The translations under genes were made by a program, and so were the position numbers. The notes beneath the pieces were generated by a model. The model ran no database searches. It was not told the DNA's origin and saw nothing but the letters and a program-made list of their open reading frames with translations. A DNA stretch of 59,375 bases from Actinomycetes bacterium (GTDB lineage: Bacteria; Actinomycetota; Coriobacteriia; Anaerosomatales; Anaerosomataceae), in the NCBI GenBank assembly GCA_021373175.1, contig JAJFTE010000025.1, forward strand, positions 1 through 59,375, read 5' to 3'. The first letter of the stretch is position 1. The number at the start of each line of letters is the position of its first letter. Positions 20,956 through 28,718 of this stretch are shown piece after piece.

Positions 20956-20980
20956 GATAATGCCCTCGGACGGAATCGCT

Positions 20981-20990
20981 TAGGTACCTA
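20981..20990. promoter_or_regulatory. palindromic candidate operator of the MarR operon
   Basis: A perfect 10-bp palindrome TAGGTACCTA, extended imperfectly by CGCT/AGCG, 26 bp upstream of the MarR start. MarR proteins usually bind such dyads near their own promoter; binding here is inferred. Confidence 0.5.
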
Positions 20991-21048
20991 GCGATTATAG
21001 CGGAACCTGAGGGTGGCTGGCAAGGCGAGCTCGTCGAGGCGACGCTCG

Positions 21049-21279
21049 CTACGCGGCGACAGCCGTCACTGCAAGCGCGCACCCGGCGACTGCCAGCACC
21101 ACCAGCGACACCTTGAACGCCGGCGTGCTGTTCGCAAAGCCGAGCCACCGCCACTTCCAAAGCGCTTGTCGCTGCAGTTCTCTCACATGCTCACGATCGC
21201 TCATCCGCTGCTCCGCATATCGTTCGGGGACTTCATACTCGGTCATCGGAACGCGCGCGCGCGAGGTTGACACGTTCAC
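21049..21279 (-). CDS. small hypothetical protein with one membrane helix
   Basis: A 76-residue ORF; translation may instead begin at an internal ATG 11 codons later (MTEYEVPERYAEQRMSDRE). The first part is charged and the C terminus is one hydrophobic helix (VSLVVLAVAGCALAVTAVAA), so it is probably a tail-anchored membrane protein. I do not recognise the family. It stands alone between the MarR operon and the CDGSH gene, with which it is divergent. Confidence 0.55.
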   Translation of the reverse strand: MNVSTSRARVPMTEYEVPERYAEQRMSDREHVRELQRQALWKWRWLGFANSTPAFKVSLVVLAVAGCALAVTAVAA

Positions 21280-21348
21280 GACAAGCGGTACGCGCGCTGC
21301 CGCTCGGCGCTAAGATAGAGGCAACCGGCCCCCGTGGAGGCGATACCG

Positions 21349-22041
21349 ATGAGCGACAGCGCGGCAGGCATGAAGATCGTCGTTAGCAGCAACGGGCCGT
21401 ACTACGTGCGCGGCGGCGTCCCGCTCTTCCGGGGCGAGATCGTCGTGAACGACGCGGCCGAGTCGGTTGGCTGGCGCGAACTCGAGCGGATTGCCACAGG
21501 CGAGTCGTACGCGCTGTGCCGTTGCGGCCACTCGTCGAACAAGCCGCTGTGCGACGGCACGCACTTCTCGATCGGCTTCGACGGTACCGAGACGGCCGAG
21601 CGAACCCCGTACACCGAGGCTGCCGTGTGCACCACCGGCCCGGGGCTCAAGCTGCTCGACGCGCGCAAGCTGTGCGCCGAGGCCCGCTTCTGCGATCGTG
21701 GCGGCGGCATCTGGAATCTCATCGAGCGCTGCGACGACCCCGACACACTGGCGCTTGTCGAGGAGGAGAGCGCGCTGTGCCCGTCGGGACGGTACGTCAC
21801 GTGCGATGCCGAGACGATGGCGCCACACGAGCCGGCGCTCGGACCTTCTATCTGGCTCATCGAAGACCCGCAGCTTGGCGTGAGCGGCGGCATCTGGGTT
21901 CGCGGCGGCATCCCGATTGAATCGGCGGACGGCACCCCGTACGAGGTCCGCAACCGCGTCACGCTCTGCCGATGCGGCGCGTCGAAGAACAAGCCGTTCT
22001 GCGACGGCTCGCACATCGTCGAGAAGTTCCAAGGGCGCTAG
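21349..22041 (+). CDS. iron-sulphur protein with two CDGSH motifs
   Basis: A 230-residue protein from ATG 21349, which has TGGAGG 8 bp upstream; an ATG five codons earlier lacks a site. Two CDGSH-type clusters are visible, CRCGHSSNKPLCDGTH near residue 60 and CRCGASKNKPFCDGSH near residue 215, each a 3Cys-1His [2Fe-2S] ligand set. Between them is a cysteine-containing region (LCAEARFCDRGGGIWNLIE) of the divergent-CDGSH-linked type. Such proteins store or transfer Fe-S clusters or electrons. It is convergent with the YaiI gene, ending 2 bp from it. Confidence 0.9.
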   Translation: MSDSAAGMKIVVSSNGPYYVRGGVPLFRGEIVVNDAAESVGWRELERIATGESYALCRCGHSSNKPLCDGTHFSIGFDGTETAERTPYTEAAVCTTGPGLKLLDARKLCAEARFCDRGGGIWNLIERCDDPDTLALVEEESALCPSGRYVTCDAETMAPHEPALGPSIWLIEDPQLGVSGGIWVRGGIPIESADGTPYEVRNRVTLCRCGASKNKPFCDGSHIVEKFQGR

Positions 22042-22043
22042 GG

Positions 22044-22502
22044 CTAGGACCGCTCCGGACGCGACAGCAGCCACTCGAGCTGCTCGGCGAAATGCTCGCG
22101 GTCCTCCTCGGTGAACCTCGGGGGACCGCCGGTGCGCCCGCCGGAGCGCCGGAGCTTCTGCTCGGCATGGCGGACCTCCATCTCGGCGTCAATCGTGGCA
22201 AGGTGGAAGATGCGGCCGCGCGGACCGATCGCGCGCGCTCCCCTGCCAAGCACCATCGCCGCCAGGCCCGTGTCCTGCGTGACGACGGCATCGTCGGGCT
22301 GCAAGCGCTCGATGATCGCGAAGTCGGCAGCGTCGCGCCCGCCGGAGACCTGGACGGCCTCGACGCCGTTGCGCATCGTGTGACGCTCAAGATTCTGCGT
22401 GCCGTTGGCCACGAGCACCACCGGCATCCCGTGGGCCCGGGCGATCGAGATCGCTTCCCGGGTGACGGGGCAGGCATCGGCGTCGATGAACAGCGTGCTC
22501 AT
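22044..22502 (-). CDS. YaiI/YqxD family protein (DUF188), full-length copy
   Basis: A 152-residue protein of the PIN-like YaiI/YqxD family. ATG 22502 begins the canonical MSTLFIDADACPVTREAI; a longer frame upstream was rejected. Later landmarks are VVLVANGTQNLERH, DAVVTQDTGLAAMVLGRGA and the basic stretch GRTGGPPRFTEEDREHF. Family function is unproven, with a nuclease-like fold predicted. A second, internally deleted copy sits at 24748-24891. Confidence 0.9.
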   Translation of the reverse strand: MSTLFIDADACPVTREAISIARAHGMPVVLVANGTQNLERHTMRNGVEAVQVSGGRDAADFAIIERLQPDDAVVTQDTGLAAMVLGRGARAIGPRGRIFHLATIDAEMEVRHAEQKLRRSGGRTGGPPRFTEEDREHFAEQLEWLLSRPERS

Positions 22503-22548
22503 AGCACCAGTGTACGTCACCCGCCGCGTTGGCCGACCGCGAGCGCGC

Positions 22549-22971
22549 TCACGAGTCCTCCGTCTCCCACAACTCACAGCGGTACTCGCCACAGATGGGC
22601 GCACGGTACTCGCGCGGGAGCAGGCAGCCGGTCTCGGGATGGCAGAACTGGCACATGCGGGTGTCAACCCACTCGGGAAGCGTCGCCCGGTAGGCGGCGC
22701 CTTCGGCGGTCGCCAGGTGGCTCAGTCGCGGGTCGTGCAGCGGTTCGACGCCAGCCTGCCCGGCCGCATACACGGACTGTGTAGGCGCCACCAGTGCGCC
22801 GCTTGCCACGAATCGCTCCAGCCACAGCTCGATGTACTCGGGCAGCCAGCCTTCGCCGATGTACGCGCCGTTCTCGTCGTGCGCGAGGTAGAGCGCGCAG
22901 CACAGGCCGCCGCACTCGTGACAGAGCGCGGGATTGCCGTACGCGTCGGTCGTAAAGCCGGTGGTCGCCAA
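22549..22971 (-). CDS. YkgJ-like cysteine-cluster protein, copy 1
   Basis: A 140-residue protein rich in spaced cysteines: CHECGGLCCALYLA at the N terminus, then CQFCHPETGCLL and ICGEYRCELW near the C terminus. The layout (CxxCxxxCC ... CxxC ... C ... C) matches the YkgJ/CxxCxxCC zinc-or-iron-binding group of unknown function. It is 46 bp upstream of the YaiI gene on the same strand. A second copy of equal length is at 25535-25957. Confidence 0.75.
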   Translation of the reverse strand: MATTGFTTDAYGNPALCHECGGLCCALYLAHDENGAYIGEGWLPEYIELWLERFVASGALVAPTQSVYAAGQAGVEPLHDPRLSHLATAEGAAYRATLPEWVDTRMCQFCHPETGCLLPREYRAPICGEYRCELWETEDS

Positions 22972-23139
22972 CAGCTCGTTCTGCCGTCTCCCGATTGTGG
23001 ACGTGCCGAGGGTAGCACACGGCCCGACCGGCCCGGTGCCACGCGTCTTCGCGCCGAATCATGTAATCTATGAGTGTTACAAACTGCGGTGGCGCCCGCC
23101 GAGAGACTCCGGGCGTGCATCGTCGACGAAAGGATTCCC

Positions 23140-24537
23140 ATGGCGCACAGCGACAACGCCGCTTCGGATCAACCCAGGCTCGAGGTCCCGAACGGCCGGG
23201 ATGTCGCCCTCGATACCTGGACAGCCATCGCCGAGGAACGCAGTCCCGTCGATCCGGGGCTCTACGTCGAGTACGACGTCAAGCGCGGCCTCCGCGATCA
23301 GAGTGGCAGGGGTGTGCTCGCGGGACTCACGCGAATCGGGGACGTTGTGGGCACCGTGCCCGAAGGCGATCAGCTGGTTCCCGCGCCCGGCAAGCTGCTG
23401 TACCGCGGGATCGAGATCACCGACCTCGTCAATGGGTTCGTGGCCGAGCACCAGCCCGGGTTCGAGGAGACAGCCTACCTCCTGCTGTTCGGCGCGCTTC
23501 CGAACAAGGCGGAGTTGGACGAGTTCGCGGAGTATCTTTCGGGCATGCGCAGGATGCCTCGCTCGTTCATTCACGATGGGATCCTCCGGATGCCGAGCAC
23601 GGACATCATGAACGCCATGATGCGGGGCGTGCTCGGCCTCTACACGCTCGACCCGAATGCCGACGACACCTCGACCCGCAACGTGCTGCGCCAGAGCTTG
23701 CACCTGATCGCGAAGCTACCGATGCTCGCTGTCTACGCCTATCAGGCGTATCTCGATGAATTCCACGGCAAGAGCCTCGTCATCCACCGGCCCGAGCCAC
23801 GGTACTCGACTGCGGAGAACTTCCTGCACATGCTGCGCCCGGACAGCAGCTTCACCGAGCTCGAGGCGCTCGTGCTCGACATGACGCTGGTGCTTCACGC
23901 CGAGCACGGTGGCGGCAACAACTCCTCGTTCACCACGCATGTCGTGTCGTCTACCGGCACGGACACGTACTCGTCCATCGCGGCTTCGCTCGGCTCTCTC
24001 AAGGGCCCACGGCACGGCGGAGCGAATCTCAAAGTCGTTGGGATGCTGGATGATCTTCGTGCCAACGTGTCGGACTTGGAGGATGACGGGCAGATCGCGA
24101 ACTACCTGCACTTGCTGCTCGAGAAGAAGGCGTTCGACCGATCCGGCCTGGTCTACGGGATGGGTCATCCCGTCTACTCTGTGTCTGACCCGCGCGCGGT
24201 CATCCTACGTGACTACGCCGAGAAGCTTGCCGACGCGAAGGGATTCTCCGAGGAATTCGCGCTCCACGCCCGTATCGAGCGGATCGCACCGCTGATAATC
24301 ACCGCTCAGCGCAGACTGTGCAACAGCGTCAGCGCCAACGTCGACTTCTATTCCGGCTTCGTCTATCGCATGCTCGACATCCCGGCCGAGCTGTACACGC
24401 CGCTCTTCGCGGTCTCGCGCGTCGTGGGCTGGAGCGCGCACCGGCTTGAGGAGCTCGCCAACGGCGGCAAGATCATCCGGCCGGCGTACAAGGGCGTCTC
24501 CCCGCTGCAGACGTACGTGCCGCTTAGAGACCGGTAG
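23140..24537 (+). CDS. gltA: citrate synthase
   Basis: A 465-residue enzyme of the citrate/methylcitrate synthase family. ATG 23140 with a GAAAGG site 6 bp upstream is chosen over an in-frame start 66 bp earlier. Active-site regions are visible: LLYRGIEITDLVNGF, VLHAEHGGGNNSSFTTHVVS (catalytic His), LGSLKGPRHGGAN (His and oxaloacetate site), MGHPVYSVSDPRA (His, Arg) and VDFYSGFVYRMLDIP (Asp). It condenses acetyl-CoA and oxaloacetate in the cytoplasm. The N-terminal ~75 residues are the longer type seen in anaerobic Firmicutes and Actinobacteria. Confidence 0.93.
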   Translation: MAHSDNAASDQPRLEVPNGRDVALDTWTAIAEERSPVDPGLYVEYDVKRGLRDQSGRGVLAGLTRIGDVVGTVPEGDQLVPAPGKLLYRGIEITDLVNGFVAEHQPGFEETAYLLLFGALPNKAELDEFAEYLSGMRRMPRSFIHDGILRMPSTDIMNAMMRGVLGLYTLDPNADDTSTRNVLRQSLHLIAKLPMLAVYAYQAYLDEFHGKSLVIHRPEPRYSTAENFLHMLRPDSSFTELEALVLDMTLVLHAEHGGGNNSSFTTHVVSSTGTDTYSSIAASLGSLKGPRHGGANLKVVGMLDDLRANVSDLEDDGQIANYLHLLLEKKAFDRSGLVYGMGHPVYSVSDPRAVILRDYAEKLADAKGFSEEFALHARIERIAPLIITAQRRLCNSVSANVDFYSGFVYRMLDIPAELYTPLFAVSRVVGWSAHRLEELANGGKIIRPAYKGVSPLQTYVPLRDR

Positions 24538-24747
24538 GGTCAGCAGCTGCGCCGCGCGCTGCAGCCCCGCTCTCCCTGTGACGAGCGACGCACCTTGCCT
24601 TCTAATCGCGTGGGAGACTTCCTGTACCCCGTGGTGACGGACGTCCGCGCGGAGCGAAATAGCGACCGGGGTTTGCGAGGCGGGCGCGCGGACGAATTCC
24701 TAACGATAGTTACCAATTCTGACGCGCGCGTGACAAGACCCGATCGG

Positions 24748-24891
24748 CTAGAAGCGGTCCGGGGTCGTGATAAGCCACTCCAGCCGCTCACTGAAGTGCT
24801 CGCGGTCTTCCTCGGTGAACTTCGAGGGGCCGCCGGTGCGTCCGCGGGGGCCGACAGGGCAGGCGTCGGCGTCTATGAAGAACGTGCTCAT
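24748..24891 (-). pseudogene. internally deleted copy of the YaiI/DUF188 gene
   Basis: A 47-codon frame that joins the YaiI N terminus (MSTFFIDADACPV) directly to its C-terminal segment (GRTGGPSKFTEEDREHF). Compared with the copy at 22044-22502 about 105 residues are missing, and the frame is kept. The start codon and flanking sequence (TGGGACCAGTGTACGT versus TAGCACCAGTGTACGT in copy 1) are conserved. The product could still be made but lacks the fold core. It follows the LysE gene with a 14-bp gap. The rest of the gap back to citrate synthase (24538-24747) shows nothing else. Confidence 0.8.
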
Positions 24892-24905
24892 GGGACCAGT
24901 GTACG

Positions 24906-25538
24906 TCAGAAGCCGAGCTGGCCGAGTGCGAGCGTGCCCGCGATCCACCACATCACACAGCCAACGAACACGTCGAGCACGCGCCACGCAACCGGCCGGG
25001 CGAAGAGCGGCGCAAGCAGCCGCGCGCCGTACGCAAGCGAGAAGAACCACGTGAACGACGCGCACATCGCTCCCAGAGCGAAGAACACGCGCACGTCGGC
25101 CGCGTACTGCGCCGCCACGCTGCCGAGCAGCACGACGGTGTCGAGGTAGACGTGCGGGTTGAGCAGGCTCACCGCGAGCGTGGCCGAGATCACGGCCGCG
25201 CGCGAGGTCTCGTCGGGCTCGCTTCCGGCCCGCTGGGCTTCGAGCGCTGCAGGCCTGATGGCCGAATACAACGATCGCGCGCCGTAGTAGCCGAGGAACG
25301 CGACACCACCCCACGCGGCAAGGGCCGTGACGGTCGGGTAAGCGGCGATGATCGCGCCGAAGCCACCTGCGCCGAGCGTGATGAGCGCGGCGTCGATGAG
25401 CGCACAGGTGAGCGCCACGGCGAACACATAGCGACGCAGCAGGCCCTGGCGCAGGACGAAGGCGTTCTGCGCGCCGATTGCGACGATGAGGCTCGCGCCG
25501 AGGCCGAAGCCGGACGCGGCGACCGCGAGCGCGCTCAC
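24906..25538 (-). CDS. LysE/ArgO family amino-acid exporter
   Basis: A membrane exporter of about 210 residues with six helices. The LysE signature GLGASLIVAIGAQNAFVLRQ is at the N terminus, and VSLLNPHVYLDTVVLLGS later is typical of ArgO/LysE. I place the start at GTG 25538, which overlaps the upstream stop by 4 bp (GTGA); ATG 25565 would overlap the upstream gene by 31 bp and is possible. It exports basic or other amino acids in known members. It sits between the second YkgJ-like gene and the deleted YaiI, as an apparent insertion into the duplicated pair. Confidence 0.88.
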   Translation of the reverse strand: MSALAVAASGFGLGASLIVAIGAQNAFVLRQGLLRRYVFAVALTCALIDAALITLGAGGFGAIIAAYPTVTALAAWGGVAFLGYYGARSLYSAIRPAALEAQRAGSEPDETSRAAVISATLAVSLLNPHVYLDTVVLLGSVAAQYAADVRVFFALGAMCASFTWFFSLAYGARLLAPLFARPVAWRVLDVFVGCVMWWIAGTLALGQLGF

Positions 25539-25957
25539 GAGTCCACCGCGGACCACAGCTCGCACCGGTACTCGCCACAGACCGGCGCCCGGTACTCACC
25601 CGGCAGGAGGCATCCCGTCTCGGGATGGCGGAACTGGCACGTGCAGGTGTCGACCCAGTCGGCCAGCATGGCGCGATAGGCGGCGCCTTCGGGCGTGGGC
25701 AGGTGACTCAGCCGCGGGTCGTGCAGCGGCTCAACGCCGGCCTCACCCGCCGCATACACGGACTGTGTAAGCGCCAACAGGGCGCCGCTCGCCACGAACC
25801 GCTCGAGCCACAACTCGATATACTCAGGCAGCCAACCGTCGCCGATGTACTCGCCGTTCTCGTCGTGCGCGAGGTAGCGCGCGCAGCACAGCCCGCCACA
25901 CTCGTGACAGAGCGGAGGGTTACCGTGGGCGTCGATCGGATGATCGGGAGTCGTCAC
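25535..25957 (-). CDS. YkgJ-like cysteine-cluster protein, copy 2
   Basis: A 140-residue paralogue of the protein at 22549-22971, with the same cysteine layout (CHECGGLCCARYLA, CQFRHPETGCLL, VCGEYRCELW); one Cys in the CxxC of copy 1 is Arg here. The start is GTG 25957, giving exactly the same length as copy 1. Nucleotide similarity is high over the whole gene, so duplication looks fairly recent. It begins 4 bp after the LURP-one-related gene ends, so it is in an operon with it and with LysE. Confidence 0.78.
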   Translation of the reverse strand: MTTPDHPIDAHGNPPLCHECGGLCCARYLAHDENGEYIGDGWLPEYIELWLERFVASGALLALTQSVYAAGEAGVEPLHDPRLSHLPTPEGAAYRAMLADWVDTCTCQFRHPETGCLLPGEYRAPVCGEYRCELWSAVDS

Positions 25958-25961
25958 AGCA

Positions 25962-26552
25962 CTAGTTCTGCCGTCCTTCGATCGCGGCAAGGAGAATCGC
26001 GGCCGAGACCGCCAGACGCCGGTCGAAGCGTTTCGCGGGGTCGGTGGACAGATCGACGTCGAGCTTGTAGACGAACGGGTTGAACTGCTGGTCCATGTTC
26101 GCGATCTTCTGGCCGGTTGTGACATCGGGGAAGAAGACGTCGTACTTCTGCGGCACGAGGTTCGTGAGCATGCGGCGGAAGAGCGCCCAGCCCATCGAGT
26201 CCTCGATGATCGTGCCCACCTCGGCATCGCTCGGGTCGAGGACCTTCCACTCATCGCGCAGGATGGACCTGCCGCCGCGGCGTCGCAGCGCGCCGACCTT
26301 CGCGCGGGTGGTGGAGTCCGTGACGTCGTAGGCTGCCGAGAAGTCGATGACCTGGCGCGCCTGGATCACCAGCAGCTCGCGGGTCTTGGACTCATCGGCG
26401 TACACGCGAATGTCCTCTTTGAGCTTGAACGCCTTCTGCTCGGAGTACGCCACGAGCATGCCTTGCGGGTCGTACACGTGAAACGCGCCGCCTGCCAGCT
26501 TGAACACCTTGCGACGCACGACATAGCGCTCAGCGCTGAACAGCTCGGACAT
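25962..26552 (-). CDS. LURP-one-related / scramblase-like protein
   Basis: A 196-residue protein from ATG 26552, which has a GGGGAGG site 5 bp upstream. The pattern ERYVVRRKVFKLAGGAFHVY, MLVAYSEQKAFKLKEDI and RDEWKVLDPSDAEVGTIIED is that of the LURP-one-related/phospholipid scramblase-like beta-barrel family (PF04525). Bacterial members have no firm function; a membrane-lipid or tubby-like role is suspected. It is first in the minus-strand operon with YkgJ copy 2 and LysE. Confidence 0.82.
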   Translation of the reverse strand: MSELFSAERYVVRRKVFKLAGGAFHVYDPQGMLVAYSEQKAFKLKEDIRVYADESKTRELLVIQARQVIDFSAAYDVTDSTTRAKVGALRRRGGRSILRDEWKVLDPSDAEVGTIIEDSMGWALFRRMLTNLVPQKYDVFFPDVTTGQKIANMDQQFNPFVYKLDVDLSTDPAKRFDRRLAVSAAILLAAIEGRQN

Positions 26553-26693
26553 CGGTGCCTCCCCGGATGCGACTACAGACGAGCCGAGGGTAGCACAGGC
26601 GTCGCCCTGCGGGCGCATAACACCGGCACGACGATGCCCAGACCGCCCGCAGGCGGCCCCCGGCATCAAGCGCCACTCTTGCGGCAGTCCCGC

Positions 26694-27392
26694 CTAGTCG
26701 CCGCCTGCCTCGGCTCCGGCCGCGTCCTTCTTCACGCTGCTGGTCTGCGGTGCGAAGCCCGCAGCGTGGAGCGTCACGCTCACCGACAGCTGGTTCTGAC
26801 CCTTGTAGAAGCTGCTGTTGGGGTCAGCGCGGAAGTGCCCTGCCGCGCGGGTCGTGTCCACGTGCACATGCACCGTCGCGCCCGACTTGAGCGAGAAACC
26901 GTCAAGCGGCAGGTAGAAGCTCTGGACCTCGCCTGTCTTCGCGTCCGAGAGCGAGTAGTAGAGATCCCACGCGCTCGTGATGTCCGTGCCGCTCGTGTTC
27001 GTGACCGTGATCTCCAGGTGGTCGCCCACGGCAGCGCCGTCGGCATCGACGTGGTTCTCGGCAAGCACCGAGTCGATCTTGAAGCCCTGTATCGTCGAGG
27101 TCTCCTTGATCGGGTTGTCGGCCTGAAGCGGCTTCGGGTCGACCTTGTCGTTCTGTCCGTCACCGTCGGTGTCGGGATTCTGCGGATCAGTGCCGAGAAG
27201 CGCCTCGGCGGTATCCGGCAGGCCGTCGCCGTCGGTGTCCGTACCCGGCGCAGCCTGCGCGCCGGACTGTGCCACGGCACCTGCGGTGCTCGTCTTGGTG
27301 CTCTTCGCCCCTGTGGCCGAGGAACATCCTCCAGCGACCGCCATCGCAGCAATCGCGGCAAGCGCGACCAGCGGCAACCATCGTCTCTTCAT
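26694..27392 (-). CDS. lipoprotein with calcium-binding thrombospondin type 3-like repeats
   Basis: A 232-residue exported lipoprotein from ATG 27392, preceded by AAAGGA. The signal MKRRWLPLVALAAIAAMAVA ends in a GGC lipobox-like site. Acidic repeats follow (DTDGDGLPDTAEALLGTDP, NPDTDGDGQNDKVDP) that match Ca2+-binding thrombospondin type 3 motifs. The rest is a beta-rich domain (GDHLEITVTNTSGTDITSAW, TVHVHVDTTRAAGHF) resembling DUF4352-like immunoglobulin folds. It lies 35 bp downstream of the ABC-2 permease frame on the same strand. Confidence 0.85.
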   Translation of the reverse strand: MKRRWLPLVALAAIAAMAVAGGCSSATGAKSTKTSTAGAVAQSGAQAAPGTDTDGDGLPDTAEALLGTDPQNPDTDGDGQNDKVDPKPLQADNPIKETSTIQGFKIDSVLAENHVDADGAAVGDHLEITVTNTSGTDITSAWDLYYSLSDAKTGEVQSFYLPLDGFSLKSGATVHVHVDTTRAAGHFRADPNSSFYKGQNQLSVSVTLHAAGFAPQTSSVKKDAAGAEAGGD

Positions 27393-27427
27393 CGATTCTG
27401 TCCTTTCGGTATGTGCGTTCATTCCGG

Positions 27428-28416
27428 TCACGACTCCTGCCTGAGGAACACCACGTACGACCCGCCGATCAACAGCACGATCGGCACAAGCAGCCCGACC
27501 ACGTTCACGGCCTTGAGCCTGATGATCTCGGCGGGTTTGGTGTTGGCGAACTCCGTCTTTATGCCGAGCAGAGCGAAGCTGATCCGCTCGTAGTGTTTGG
27601 TCGGCGAGAGCTCTTCGACGCCATCGCGGAGCTTCTCGTACCACTTGAACTGCAGGAGCGCCGCCGTCTCCTGCGTCTTGTTCATGCCGAGCGTCGCGAA
27701 GAACCCGCCGGGCAGTTGGTTGTCCAGGTCCATCGTGTCGCCGATCTGCGGGAAGATGAACGCGAAGACCAGCCAGACGATGATCGTGAGAAGCAGCGCC
27801 TGATTGCCTTTGGGCAGCCAGAGGCTGAAGAACATCGCCAACAGGAAGAAGACGAGCATGTAGAGCCACGACATCACCATGGTGAACGCCAGCTTGTCGA
27901 TCTGCACGAGGGTGAGCGGGACCCCGCCCACGAGCGCAAGCGCAAGTGCCGTGACCGCACCGACGGCGATCATCAGCACGCCGAGGATCGCGGCATTGCC
28001 GAGGATCTTGCCGGTGAGCAGCTGGTCCCGGTAGACCGGTCGCGACAGGATATGGCCGAGCGTCCCGCCTTCGCGCTCTTTCCGGACGGTCGTGAAGCCG
28101 AGCACCATCGCGAGCAGCGCGCCTACCATCGCAAGGTAGTTGATGAAGTTCTTCGAGACTGCGATGGGGTTGAGCGACGGCATCGGCGGAATCTCGGTGC
28201 GTCCCAGGCTCTTGAGGAGCGCGACGGTCTGGTTGTACTCGGCAAGCTTGGTGTGCACCGACGCGGCGCCAAGCCCGACAGCGATGAGGGTGAGCGCCAG
28301 GAGCAGCACCAGCGCGACGACGACGAGCCGGTTGGGGAGCGCGTCGGTGAACTCCTTGCGCGCGAGGATGCGCAGGCGACGCCCGGGCTCGCGGCGGCCG
28401 TAGGTGTTTCGGGCAT
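27428..28416 (-). CDS. ABC-2 type permease, 5' end frameshifted
   Basis: The main frame encodes an ABC-2 permease: RLRILARKEFTDALPNRLVV, then helices, TTVRKEREGGTLGHILSRPV and KILGNAAILGVLMIAVGAV, six to seven membrane segments, ending VVFLRQES. No ATG, GTG or TTG lies in this frame near the expected N terminus. The only good start is ATG 28416 (AAGGAG, 8 bp upstream) in another frame; moving from it into the permease frame needs a -1 shift around 28370-28400. So either one base is missing or wrong, or the gene is broken, or it uses an unusual start. It belongs with the ATPase at 28715-29287. Confidence 0.7.
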
Positions 28417-28445
28417 CGGGGTGACTCCTTCTGTTGTCTTCATCG

Positions 28446-28718
28446 CTATCGCCGGCCCTTGCGCTTGAAGTAGACGGCGACGCCAACCACTGACAGGAGC
28501 GCCACGGCGATAGCGGCCGGCGGCAACGAGGTGATGCCCTGCGCCGTGAGCCCGGCAACGGTCTCGTTGTAGATGCGGAGCTCAGCGTGCTTGGTGGTGC
28601 TCCCGATGTATGCCGAGAGTACCGAAAGGCCGAGGAACAGCACGGTGATGGTCACGAACATCTTGTTCCGGAGCGCCGAGCGGGCCTCCTTGCGGGCGAT
28701 CGTCCAGATCGCGCTCAT
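28446..28718 (-). CDS. 90-residue ABC-2-like membrane ORF, probably a deletion fusion
   Basis: Residues 1-68 look like the start of an ABC-2 permease (AIWTIARKEARSALRNKMFV, ELRIYNETVAGLTAQGITS) and align with the N-terminal part of the next permease (KLAEYNQTVALLKSLGRTE). The last 22 residues are a single membrane anchor ending AVYFKRKGRR, which is unlike a permease and like the C-terminal anchor of the NEW3-type proteins often encoded in such operons. I infer a deletion that joined the front of one gene to the tail of the next. It overlaps the ATPase gene by 4 bp. It may be non-functional. Confidence 0.6.
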   Translation of the reverse strand: MSAIWTIARKEARSALRNKMFVTITVLFLGLSVLSAYIGSTTKHAELRIYNETVAGLTAQGITSLPPAAIAVALLSVVGVAVYFKRKGRR

